Source: Stratiolaelaps scimitus (Eukaryota > Arthropoda > Arachnida > Mesostigmata > Laelapidae). From it: a stretch of DNA of 64,000 nucleotides. The notes beneath the pieces are model-generated. The model was not told where the DNA came from, did not search any database, and saw nothing but the letters and a program-made list of their open reading frames with translations. Positions 23,100-33,151 of this stretch are shown piece after piece (the stretch's first letter is position 1; each line of letters begins with the position of its first letter). The stretch is from positions 2,290,001-2,354,000 of the forward strand of contig JABWDB010000036.1 in the NCBI GenBank assembly GCA_019614645.1. Reading direction: 5' to 3'. Made by a program: the position numbers and the translations under genes.

Positions 23100-25472
23100 A
23101 CGAGCCCCACTCGCTAAGTCAATCATTCCGTCGGCTCATTTATACGTATTGATATTCGGTCGCTCAAAGAATTTTTACCAATGTCATATCAGCGTCGAGT
23201 ACAGCAGGCAGATTTTCAAGGTTTCCTAAAACGCTGCAGAAGACTTAAAGTTGCAATCACTCGATCGTCGAAGCCGTAACATTCTCGTCAAGGTCATTTT
23301 AAAGGAATTCCGCGAAGCTCCAGCCTTTCGCGCAGTAGCCGAGTCCTCGATTATAGCCATCCATACCTTCGCGACGCCCTTTCTTCAAAGCTTGCTTTCT
23401 ACCTAAGTTTTTACCGAAGGAGCGTACAGACATGTAGCGCCGTCTGAAGTGGTCCTGCTTCTCTGGCCTGCCGCCCCGTCTCCTTGGTCGAGTCGTACTT
23501 TCGTCCTTGGAGCCTTTCCGGCGAATACAGTGTACGTACGAACGTCGGCGGTGCCTGTTCGCCCGCTTGTCCCAGTGCCGGCATGAGTGTGTGTCCTGCT
23601 TGCAAGCGAGGGAGGGAGCGAGCGAGCGAGCGTCCCCTCCGACTGCGCAGTTCCACTGTGTCGCCGCCGACCGCTAGCCCTTCAATCGATTTCAGATTGC
23701 GCCCTAAACAAGGGAAGCCTAGGCGCTGCACAACAGCAGCCGTCCAATGCTGCCAGGATGGTGTGCTTCGCAGTTACGCCAAGCCCTCTTCCCTAACCCC
23801 CGCGCCGTGGGTGCAGTCGGCACGTCATTGTGTTGGCTGCCCGCACGTTACGATCCGGTCTGCGTTACTGCCTCCTCGTGGTCTGCTGGGGGATATATGT
23901 GTGTGGAGCCGAAGGGGATGAGGACCACGGGGAGCCGTACGGGTCCCCAAAGTGCCATGTCAAAAAAACACCGGCCGACTGACTGACTGACTGACTTGCT
24001 GGCTGGCAGTTAGTTTGAACATGGCTGACTTCGCCAGGACACGCTCTGCGATCACTAGTCAATGTCTAGAAGGAGAAAAGAAATGGAACGACAGCGTCGT
24101 AGAAGTTTGGTTTGAAGGGACATGACACGTAGTGGTGGGACCGCCCCTATCGTTGTGGCTGCTGTTGGCATTGTCCTCAACGTCAGTAACTTTAAGAAAG
24201 AAATTCATTCGTATTTAGACGTCCAAGCATAAAGTAGATACATTAAATGTGCAAATGAATATTGTATTCGATATTCTCATATAGCTTAATTTCTATACGA
24301 CCATACTGTATACAACAGTTTGGCCGTTTATCGGGGCTGGGCGACAGTCAATCAAAGTCAGTCGCTAAACATAGATATTTATTTATCTCAATATTTTCGC
24401 GGCCGCCACAACCCTTCGCCTATCTATTACAATAGATCTGTTAATAAGGAAACCAAGCGATAGGCTGGTTGAACAAGACACACTCGGTGCTCTAAAATGA
24501 TAGCACACGGAAGAGATTTTGCCCTTCATCATCTAAATGTGCGATTTTTCTTTAGCGACGACACCACAGCATTTGTGTGCACACTCGCAGCTATTTCCGT
24601 ACCAACATCCAATAGGCAGCAACTTCCCTTTTGGTTGAGTTCTGGTAGTCAGTGGGCTGTCGTTCACCAGAGCTCCTGGGGGTAGGGGACGGGTCTCATT
24701 TTCAGCAAGTACCCCCAGAGGCAGTAACAACCGAGGAAGCAGTAAGATGAACAGTTTGTTCTGGCACTGCCAGCTACCTAGCCAGGCTAATTACGATCGT
24801 GTGCTGAATACGAAGCGACGATAGGGATAGAGGCGGTATTTGTGGGTTCTGTTTCCATATTTGCGAACGTTTAGCGGCTCGCTTTGTGGCAAAGCGGGGC
24901 AAGGCATGGCAAGACAAAGGCGGAGGTAAAGGCGAAAGCCGACCTTCCTACCGGCGCCTTGCGCTCGCGCTGGCCGAGACCAGGACCCGGGCGCCGAATG
25001 TCCGTAGGGTACACCACGAACGACGAGCCGCACCATGGATTCGAGGCAACGAGCAAAGCGTCGACCGAAACACGCGAATGTAATACGGACGTACTAAGAT
25101 GGCGCATCGTTTGAAAAACGAGATGAATTCAAGAAAAAGTTATGAATTCATTCACTTGTTTTGTCTGCTGTGTCTCTGTAAAAACGGCGTTATCCGCCAG
25201 TCGGAAGCCGGTGCATTCTGAGTAGCACAGAGAGAAGGAGCAGTCAGCGTGGGACGGCAAAAGTGAAATGATGGGAAGACAGGCCCCCCCCTGCTTATTT
25301 GCTACTTTTAATAATGACCGAGCGGAAGTTGTACGCATTGAGAAACGTTGAGTCAGTGAGCATCTTTGTTTTTATCTTGTATGTAGCACGGCAGCGTGCA
25401 CAAGCAATACGATAGTGTAAAAAATGATCGAATAATATTATGCTAACTAAATGAGGCTTACATTGACTATAT
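23100..25472. other. No recognisable gene
   Basis: Mixed-composition DNA; the frames near 23.4-23.9 kb are overlapping and unsupported. Confidence 0.5.
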
Positions 25473-25495
25473 ATGCATATATATATATATATATA
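25473..25495. repeat. (TA)n tract serving as Tc1 target
   Basis: A short TA-rich tract (with one GC) ends exactly at the left end of the Tc1 element, showing insertion at the edge of a microsatellite. Confidence 0.95.
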
Positions 25496-25627
25496 CAGTG
25501 ATGTTCATAAACTTAACTCACCCCTATATTTCAACCAATCGTTACAAGGAATGCACATTTGAGGCATTTATTCTGTATCAGATTAATGCACGTGTCAAAT
25601 AACATACACACCACAAATAACAGCGCA
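25496..25627 (+). repeat. Left terminal inverted repeat of the Tc1 element
   Basis: Matches the reverse complement of 26839-26970 over its whole length with scattered substitutions and about one single-base gap. The inner half is best preserved, including a shared block CATTTGAGGCATTTATTCT and a shared block CAAATAACATACACACCACAA. The inner boundary is set where similarity stops after CAGCGCA. In Tc1 elements these repeats hold the transposase binding sites. Confidence 0.95.
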
Positions 25628-25744
25628 TATGACGTCGCGTGAAGCCTGCTACAATAAAATGTGTCATATTTCGGTTGTGCAAAATGATAACGTACCTCAG
25701 TTACTGAGTGTTCTGCCTGAATTAAGTCTCGTTTCTTGTGCTAA

Positions 25745-26749
25745 TCAGTACCGTGTGGTCCCGCCCTTGCTAATTATAACGTCAAAGACTCGGGTTGGCA
25801 TACTATCAACGAGATTTAGCAGGATCTGGTCGCTGACACCTCCCCAGGCCTCCAACAAAGCTTCTCTTAGTGCTTCCACGGATGTATACTGTCGATTCGA
25901 CGCATATACTCGTCAGACAAGATTGCCCCAGAGATTCTCCATCGAGTTGAGATCAGGAGAACATGCTGGCCACTCTAGGGTTTCAATGTCATGCCGTCCT
26001 AACCACGCACGTGTACTAGCGCTGAAGTGAGTCGAAGCGTAATCGTGTTGGAAAACAATTGGCAGTCGATGAAATCTGCTCCTAAACGCTAGTAGGTTGC
26101 TGGTCAACATCTGCTGATAGTCCTCGCTATTCGAGATGAGATGGAAGCGAGTGGGAGTTTGCCAAGCTCCCCAAACCATAAAGCATGTGCTTCGCCGAAC
26201 ATGTGCTTCGAGAAGTACCGCGACTCTCTACGTACATCATGCCAGTAACCGTTAAATCCGTCTAGCTCATCCAAATGTAACTTCTTTTCGTCACTGAAGA
26301 CGATCTGAAACAACATAGTACATTTTAGATAGATGTGCACCCTCAACATACTATTTAAAAAATGTGGCCCCAATATTCACCAATGTCCAGTCTCTGTCCA
26401 TGTTGTTGCGAGCGAAGTTAACTAGGCAGTCATGTGGCGTTGTCGAGGACGAGGTCTTGTTTTCATTTGCGCTCGTATGATATGCGGATCATGCTTAATT
26501 TTCCTTAAAACTGTTCATCTATGAACCTGAAGGTTTAACTCTTTCTTGATTGCTTCACAACTTATGGTCGAGTTCGAGGCTAATCGACATATCTGCATGG
26601 CAGTTCGCTGGGTGACCTTTCGTGGACATCCTTTAGACTTATTAATACCATACTTCGACGAATTGCGTGAATAATTTTGCACTACGCAACGACTTGCGTA
26701 GTAGAGAGACCGCTTTCTCTGCATCAGTAAGCCTCGAAGCGTGTCCCAT
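25745..26749 (-). pseudogene. Tc1-type transposase pseudogene (DD34E)
   Basis: Cut-and-paste transposase remnant, read in at least three pieces because of frameshifts. The start (ATG at 26749) opens with MGHASRLTDAE. The frame is then lost and recovered in 26515-26724, which carries a degenerate GRPR-like motif (GCPRK) and the helix-turn-helix block RLASNSTISCEAIKKEL. The middle piece (about 26200-26373) has the first catalytic Asp in FSDEKK, then GYWHDVR. The last piece (25913-26179) has the second Asp in QHDYAS and the third acidic residue in [11 protein letters not shown], with exactly 34 residues between them. A C-terminal segment ends at a stop at 25745-25747 (MPTRVFDVI region). The Asn usual after the second Asp is replaced by Tyr. 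A nonsense codon and frameshifts make it non-functional. Confidence 0.95.
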
Positions 26750-26838
26750 GACTAAAGTACAGCGTGGATACTCCTCACCACAAGCTGGATTAATTCAGCG
26801 AGAACACTCGATAACTGAGGGTGCGTTATCATTTCGTG

Positions 26839-26970
26839 TGCGCTGTTCTTTGTGGTGTGTATGTTATTTGACATGTACATTAATCTTATATAGAATAAAT
26901 GCCTCAAATGTGTATTCTTGTTAACGATTTGTCGAAACATAGGTGTGCGTTACGTTTATGCACACCACTG
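26839..26970 (-). repeat. Right terminal inverted repeat of the Tc1 element
   Basis: Partner of the repeat at 25496-25627. The outer 30 bases differ from the left end at several positions, while the middle 60 bases are nearly identical. This divergence indicates age. It ends in CACTG followed by TA. Confidence 0.95.
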
Positions 26971-26972
26971 TA

Positions 26973-29145
26973 TATATAGTCGGTCAATTCATTTAGCAAT
27001 TCATTGATTCTACCAGTTTTCATCGCGGACAGTGTGGCTGTGTATGGCAGCAAATTTAGCGCAAAATTAGAAAAGCTTAATTCAAGTTTCCACAGCTTGT
27101 TTCGTTCTTTCTTTGTAGCTAAACGAAAATTCGAGTTTAATATAACAGGAAGAAAAAGACAAAATGCAAACTCAAAATATGACCAGTGACATCGGATAAT
27201 AATGTTGCACATAATGACGGCAATTGAGATCTTAAACGGCAAAAGGTTAGGTTACGGTTGGCGTCATCAAGACACGGCCAACGTTTAAATTAATATCGTG
27301 GGCACAAATCATCCTTCAACTTTGGATATTTACTTGCTGCCTTGCTTGATCAACCCCGTGGTCGTAGGGCAACAGCCGGGCGAGTTCTAGACGCGTTAGT
27401 TCTAGACGATTATGTGTCTACGGAATATACCAAGATAATCGCTTAGACAACTCGATGGCGTAAGGGGTTATATAGATAATGCTATCACAACGACGCACCT
27501 AGTTGTATTACAAATCACGATCATTAAGCACGACGGTTTAGGGCAGGATATCGCGGCAACAGCAGCAGCGTCGTTCACCGCTCTGCTTTGCAATGTGAGT
27601 AGTACATATCCGACATTGGGCATCTCGGATGACAACATCTCCTAGCCAACTCCGCCATGACGACCGGCGATGCCGGCGAATCTGACCAGCCGAAGTTGTG
27701 CCGCTGGCAATCCGGCCCAGTCCGCTCGGCTTCCCGCACCTACAAATGCGACCACTACCGGTGATCCTGAGGCAGTCGCTTCCTCTGCACTCTTTCACTT
27801 CTGATCGCTTGCGTTGACTGCCTGCTACCCCGTGCTTAGATCCAATCGCTCCGTCCCCGGCCTGGCCCCCCCCCTCTCCTGTTCGTTTTCGGATCGCCAG
27901 GATCGCTCTTTGCCGTGGGCCCGGCCCGGCCGATCCTTCCGTTCTCCTCCGCTTTCCTCCTTGCTTTTCTCTTCCCGTCATCCGTTCTCCTTGTCTGGCC
28001 TGATTCCTCTTCCTCGCTCTCTCTTATTCCCGCGCGCGCCTGTTGCTCGTGTTCCTGCTGCTGCTGCTGCTGCTAAATGGAATCAACTTCCGCCGGCTGA
28101 TGGTCGACTGACCGGCCCGCCGGCCGGCTGACTGACTGGCTGGCTGAGTCTCGGAGAGGCTACACTGTATGACGTTAGCTTTGGGTTCGCTTTTGGCTTC
28201 GTCGGTTCATTCGAAGGCGGTGAGACAGCCCCACTGGAATGAAGGCGCGGGAACACTACGGGAAGTCTGAGCATACCCCACTTTTGCAGAGAAAGACGAG
28301 AAGCAGGTCGAGACGAAAATGGCGCTTCTCTTCTAGACCCTTCGATCCACATAGCTCCCCCGCCGTGGCACAAGCCTTGCCGCAACCCGGAACGCTTTAC
28401 CAGCTCACTAGGTGCCTGCTCTATGTTTCGAATATCACTAACAGCTATAAACGGGTGCAGCAACAGCAGCACGCAAAGTTGGGGCTGTCGGAGGGCACCA
28501 CTACGGCGAAGCTGTGGCGAAGGGGACAGCCCAGTCTGCCGCTTACTGATGAAATCAGTGTGGCCACCAGCTGAGAGAAGAAATAAGAGATAGGAGATAG
28601 AGATCGAGAGGAGAAGCGAGAGAGAGAGAGAGATGGCGGCGACTCCAGTCTGACTAACAGCCAGCCCAAGGTAGAGGCTTCGCTCCGGCTTCCTGCCGCC
28701 GGTTCAATGGATGATTCCAATGCGTGTTCACGTAGGAAACGACTAATGAATCGATGGATGAACGGGTGGATCCGCTGACGGCAGCAGCCGTTGCGCCGTT
28801 GCAGTCGTAATAGCGGTTCTATCTGTTGGCGGTGGCGAAGCGAGCAACTATTGAAATAGAATTCAAATTGAAATTATTATTGTTGTTATTATTATTATCG
28901 TATTGTTGCTCGCAATTATCATTAAAGGGTCATTTGTGCCTTGTAGCTTGGTGCTTGTGCGAGTGCATTTGTGAGTAGATGTGTCTGTGTTGGCTAGGCC
29001 AATCACCCTGACCTTGACTCGGGCATCAACAATGATCACTAAAGAACGGCTTTAGAAGACGGCGTGGTGAGTGAGAGAGAGAGAGAGAGGGAGAGCTGTC
29101 AATTATCATATAATCGTTGTTTAACTGTGGAGCCCGGGTGCGTAG
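26973..29145. other. No recognisable gene
   Basis: AT-rich next to the Tc1 element, then GC-rich at 27.6-28.6 kb with a (CTG)n tract and a GA tract. Nothing identifiable. Confidence 0.5.
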
Positions 29146-29163
29146 ATCGTAGTAATGTTAGTG
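29146..29163 (+). repeat. 18-bp direct repeat flanking the hairpin segment, copy 1
   Basis: ATCGTAGTAATGTTAGTG, matching 29356-29373 at 17 of 18 positions. The two copies bracket a 192-bp segment that contains the perfect palindrome. Together they resemble a target-site duplication around a small insertion, but could also be a simple local duplication. Confidence 0.85.
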
Positions 29164-29217
29164 ATGCAAGTCCTTCCGCCTGGGTGGACGTCGTCATAGA
29201 TAATAACGTCATAATAA

Positions 29218-29275
29218 TATAATGCTATAACGCTACATATAACAGTTTGTATATATGTAGCGTTATAGCATTATA
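29218..29275. repeat. Perfect 24-bp inverted repeat (hairpin) with 10-base loop
   Basis: Arms 29218-29241 and 29252-29275 are exactly complementary over 24 bp (core TAATGCTATAACGCTACATATA), separated by ACAGTTTGTA. Pairing stops on both outer sides after these 24 pairs. It could be the core of a small foldback or MITE-like element, a short hairpin RNA precursor, or a cruciform-prone site; sequence alone does not decide. Confidence 0.97.
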
Positions 29276-29355
29276 CAGCATATCTGTCCGTATCGATCGC
29301 TAGGAGCGAGTGAAGGCAGAGAGCACTTGGTATCGCCAAAACGTAATGCATAATA

Positions 29356-29373
29356 ATCGCAGTAATGTTAGTG
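29356..29373 (+). repeat. 18-bp direct repeat flanking the hairpin segment, copy 2
   Basis: Partner of 29146-29163, with one substitution at the fifth base. Confidence 0.85.
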
Positions 29374-29564
29374 GGATTGTTCTTTGGATGGAATGATGTG
29401 AATGATTTTAAACAGATGTGTTTCTCATGCCTCTTTAGCAATACTTATATAACCTAGCTTGCCAGCATCCAACAGCCATATCCAATGATCACTTGTGTGA
29501 ATCGAAGAGCACCCCCAGGAGTGATGGCACTATGTGAATTCGTCTACCTCCTACAAAAGCTAAG

Positions 29565-29752
29565 GTGGCGCTGGCATCGTTGGCGTATTCAACGAAACAC
29601 TCATCTCCATCTTCAACGAGCTGGTGGCTGTGGCCAATCGTTCCCTGCTGATCTGCAGTGGAAACCTGGAGAACTGTCATAAACAAGCAATCGAGTTGTC
29701 AGTCAATGGGGGTCCACCTCGTCGAGCCACAGGTCTGGGCTTCATCGGCACT
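29565..29752 (+). CDS. Candidate internal exon, amphipathic segment, GTGAGT donor
   Basis: Plus-strand exon of 188 bases between acceptor GCTAAG (AG at 29563-29564, preceded by CGTCTACCTCCTAC) and a perfect donor ACT|GTGAGT (GT at 29753). The frame enters with 2 bases and exits in phase 0, giving 62 codons. It starts with a hydrophobic or amphipathic stretch (GIVGVFNETLISIFNELVAV), then ICSGNLENCHKQ and a Gly/Pro-containing end (NGGPPRRATGLGFIGT). An in-frame TAA two bases before the exon forces this acceptor. A minus-strand frame over the same DNA is also open. No family recognised. Confidence 0.33.
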
Positions 29753-29759
29753 GTGAGTT

Positions 29760-31486
29760 TGTCTTCACTTGTATGTTCGTTCGTTCGTTCGTACGTGCGT
29801 GTGCGTAGGCTCCCGCCCAGCTCTGTGCGGTAGTCCCGTTTGGTCCTGTCCGGTCGGCAAGCACCGCCAGCCACTAAGCAAGCGATCGCCACAGGCCCGG
29901 AGGCTCGCGTACGATCTGTGTCCGTTGCTGCTGCTTTTGCCAGACGGGCCGGGATCAAATCATTAAAAGAGACGACTCCCTTGTGGCCATTTAAAATCGC
30001 CCACGCAACCCAACCACCCAGACTAGCTGGCACGACCCCTCCCACGTCGGCTGCTGGAGCTTGCTGCCGCGTCAGCCTGGCATACCCCTATTTCACTCCC
30101 CATTTTGACTATGGGAAATCAGGCAACGGGGGAGTGGTTGTGAGGGCCTGAAAGCGCGGCCCACGATCGCAAGGGCCGGCGATGGTCAGGGCTGAGTGAG
30201 TCCACCGTCTGGGCCGTTTCCACCACCACCACCGCTACCACCAGCAACATCGTCCTGCGCCAGTGCCCCCGCCGCTAGACACATTTGCGGCGCCCCTTCA
30301 GTTGCTCCCCGAAAGCCTCGACGAAAAGCAACCAGCTCTTGCTGAACAAACCCGACCCGGATCGGGGCACCCTCAGGGTCTCAGAGGGTCGATGATGCTG
30401 CTGAATTTCAATCGGAATCACTCGGGGTAGAAGAATTTGCATTATGAGCTCCTCTCGGCGTTGAACTCGCGATGATCCCCGAAGGAGCCTGAGAGAAAGG
30501 GGCGGGCGGGAATCGTTGTCGTCGTGGCGCTGGTGGTTGGGGGATCGCTTTCGCTTGAGGATAGGCTAAGCTGGGCCACGAGAATGGCGCTTGCTGCCTC
30601 ATCTCTCTGCCTCTGTTACGCTCTTGCTGATGCGGCGACGGTGGCCACGGCGGCCGTGGACCACGGGGGATGCCGAACCATCGAGATTGATGTCGTCCGG
30701 AAAACGTTGAGGCTCTAGCGCGAGCTCTTCCCTAGTAACATGAAGTGCGGGGGGGGAGTGGGACACTGAACATCCATCCCGTTTCGCTACGAGAAACACC
30801 GCCAGGAAAAAGGACCGAGAAATGAGGGTTGACGGGGGCCCCGTGCCACAACCCGTCAAGAAGGAAGACTGTCGTGCGGAAGCCAAGATGTTTATTGAAG
30901 ATACAACTTTGCTTTGCCTTGCTTTACGACGCCGATGCTCATGTGTAACACAAACATCTGCTTGGATCGATGTTCCATTAGGGATTGGAACATGAGGAAA
31001 TATCATATTATAAACTGCCGAGTCGATGAGGAAGCGGCTATCACACTAACGTTTAGTTGTAGCAGCTGTAATAAATAGTAATAATAATAATAATGATTGC
31101 TCTAACGTGAAATGGGCAGTGGGACTTGTGGTATTATGAACAAGTATTGGTGTGTGCTTTTGTTGGAAACTGTGCTACGGTCGATGCACAACTTTATAAA
31201 TATATCGTTCCTGTCCATTATCCATAGTGTTAAGCAATTTAGTGTAGCATTACTGGCGGAAACCTCGGTTAGAGCCACCTCGATAAGAAATGAGTCTCTT
31301 TCATATAGCGGAAGGACGTGTTTCATAATTTATGAGTAATGTCTCGTTAACTCGTGAATATGGATCTAATTTAAGACGTGGTCAAGATCTTGAGAGCACA
31401 GTGCAGCTCTGACGTCAGGTGTAGCATTGAAGTGGGGGGGGGGGGAATAGACATGTACTTTCTTGTAACCCTATAGTAAAAACTAG
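29760..31486. other. Weak exon-like signals only
   Basis: On the minus strand a pyrimidine-rich tract with a C8 run ends in TTACTAG (30731-30737), followed by two frames open for 46 and about 110 codons (down to 30408). The shorter reads DDINLDGSASPVVHG, the longer is Pro-rich (PQAKAIPQPPAPRRQ). I cannot choose between them or exclude chance. Confidence 0.3.
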
Positions 31487-31698
31487 TCACTGTCTCCTGT
31501 ACAAACTGTATACTATAGTGTACATAAAACACAATCCTCTAGTAGAAGCCTTCTGCAGGCGAACGACGGAGGTGTCGAACCGGAACGCTGTCGCCTTCTT
31601 GGGAGAGGATTTGGCCTTTAGCGCCTGGCCTGATTTGCCTTGGCTTGTCTTGACTTTGCTGGTTACAGTCGGTTCAGCCAGTTGAACCAGCGGGGTGG
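31487..31698 (-). CDS. Candidate 3'-terminal exon, basic Lys/Ser-rich protein end
   Basis: Minus strand, from acceptor CATCTGACAG (AG at 31700-31699, with TTAAT upstream as a possible branch point) to a stop at 31489-31487. It enters with 2 bases, matching the phase of 31899-32013 across a 200-bp intron. It encodes about 69 residues: PLVQLAEPTVTSKVKTSQGK, then KAKSSPKKATAFRFDTS, then a less convincing Tyr-rich tail in AT-rich sequence, where coding may already have ended. Unrecognised. The Lys/Ser composition would suit a nuclear or cytoskeleton-binding tail, which is only a guess. Confidence 0.27.
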
Positions 31699-31898
31699 CT
31701 GTCAGATGTATGATTAATGCGACTGCCAATAGAAGGTGTTCCCAACCAACCTCGTCGTCCTGTGCTGCCGGCGCCTGGTGGTGGGCCTTCTCGGGATCTT
31801 CGAGAAGTCGTTAGCCGCAGGAGTGTGCCCCCTCCCTTCGTCCGAACCGCAACTCTCGGCTCCGGAATTGCTGGCTTGGCCGCCAGATCGGCCCTAAC

Positions 31899-32013
31899 TT
31901 GGCTCCCGGAAAAGGACCGCCGGACGATCCAGCCAGGACCCACGCAGACCCTCCGCTTGAAATGGAACCTCCAGAGATTGCCACCGATCCGACGGCCATC
32001 CGCCGCTTCTCCT
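31899..32013 (-). CDS. Candidate exon (upstream member of a two-exon minus-strand model)
   Basis: Minus-strand exon of 115 bases. The acceptor is strong: CTCTTCCCCTTAACTCGCAG, with a branch-like TTAAC (AG at 32015-32014). The donor is AA|GTTAGG (GT at 31898-31897). The frame used encodes 38 codons (RRSGGWPSDRWQSLEVPF, ending LDRPAVLFREP) and exits in phase 1, which fits the next candidate exon. The other two frames are also open here, so the frame choice depends on the phase match. Confidence 0.27.
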
Positions 32014-33128
32014 CTGCGAGTTAAGGGGAAGAGAATCGTGTAGCAGAAGAGGACGTACGGACGCCCCTACTGCGGTGTTCAGTCGCGCCTTCACAGCAGC
32101 ATGGCACGCGAAGGGAAGTGGAAAACAAGCATCATCAGGCTAGCTATGTATGGGCCTGCCAGCCGAGGCCCGACAGGACACCCGGGCCTTGCTTGTAGCC
32201 TGCTAACGTACGACGGAACGGACCGGCCGCAACGCATAACTCGGCCGTGAGTCGTTGACGTAAAGTTGCTGATATAAGTATGCTCAATGCTATTGCAGTG
32301 CTTTCTTTTATGGTGGCAACACACATATACCCGAGGGACGCCATCCTCGTACTGATAGTAATCAAGAATGATCGGAAGACAGATACTTGTGGGGATTTTA
32401 GTACCGCAGCAGTAATGCATACTCTGTGCTGAACAAAGTATTAGTGAATCGCGATACAGTAACAAGCAGTATTATGGATGTTGTGACCTTTTTGTCGACC
32501 CAACGACGATTGGTTTATGACGTTTCCTGTTGCCATATCAAGATCATTAATGTAACAATTGTCATCTTAGCTGTGCTATTATATTAAGAATAGCTTTATG
32601 ATCACGACTGTTATTAAGGTCATGATTGCGGGGTGAATTTGCCTCGTGTCAAAGTTCAGCGGGTATCACGTGCATGGTACGATAGTAGAGTTGAGCTATG
32701 ACAAGTAAGGCGAGAGAGAGGGAATGCGAGAGACCGAGGGGAGGGGGCCGTTACAGAAGACCCTTCAAACGTGTCAAAGGATGCATATTTTACCATTCCG
32801 TTGAATTTAATTACCATCCGGAGGCAACTCGATATCTGTATACGACATGCACTTGCAGATGTATTCAATGCAAAGATTTGCCTTCTCCTTTAGCCGGTCC
32901 TCGTCTGTCTTCGATGGCAGGCGGCAGGACTTTATGATGCAACCGTATTCCAGCGTATTTTATTGCTATGCCGCGTTGTGGTGCAGTCACATGACAATCT
33001 ATTTGTGGTCCTTGTTAACGCCGTTTTATACGTTAATTTGTTACAGGTAAGCTTCATCAGTGCTACTTGTTGATCCATCTGATGAGCGACGGACGGGTCT
33101 ATGTAAGTGTCGTATCGTACGCTTAGAG

Positions 33129-33151
33129 ATATATATATATATATATATATA
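33129..33151. repeat. (AT)n microsatellite
   Basis: 23 bases of alternating A/T. Confidence 0.97.

Larger units (their letters stand above)
25496..26970 (-). mobile_element. Complete but inactive Tc1-type DNA transposon
   Basis: A 1,475-bp element that starts with CAGTG and ends with the complementary CACTG. It is flanked on both sides by TA (25494-25495 and 26971-26972), the target site duplicated by Tc1/mariner elements. The two ends form long terminal inverted repeats of about 132 bp each. Between them, on the minus strand, lies a transposase reading frame of the usual Tc1 length (about 335 codons) broken by frameshifts. The left end abuts a (TA)n microsatellite, a natural target for a TA-inserting element. 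Family assignment rests on the transposase blocks, the DD34E spacing and the ends. The element cannot encode its own transposase, but its ends look intact enough that it might once have been mobilised in trans. Confidence 0.96.

Noticed and set aside
25629..26030. 133-codon plus-strand frame inside the Tc1 element
   Set aside because: It is the antisense shadow of the transposase.
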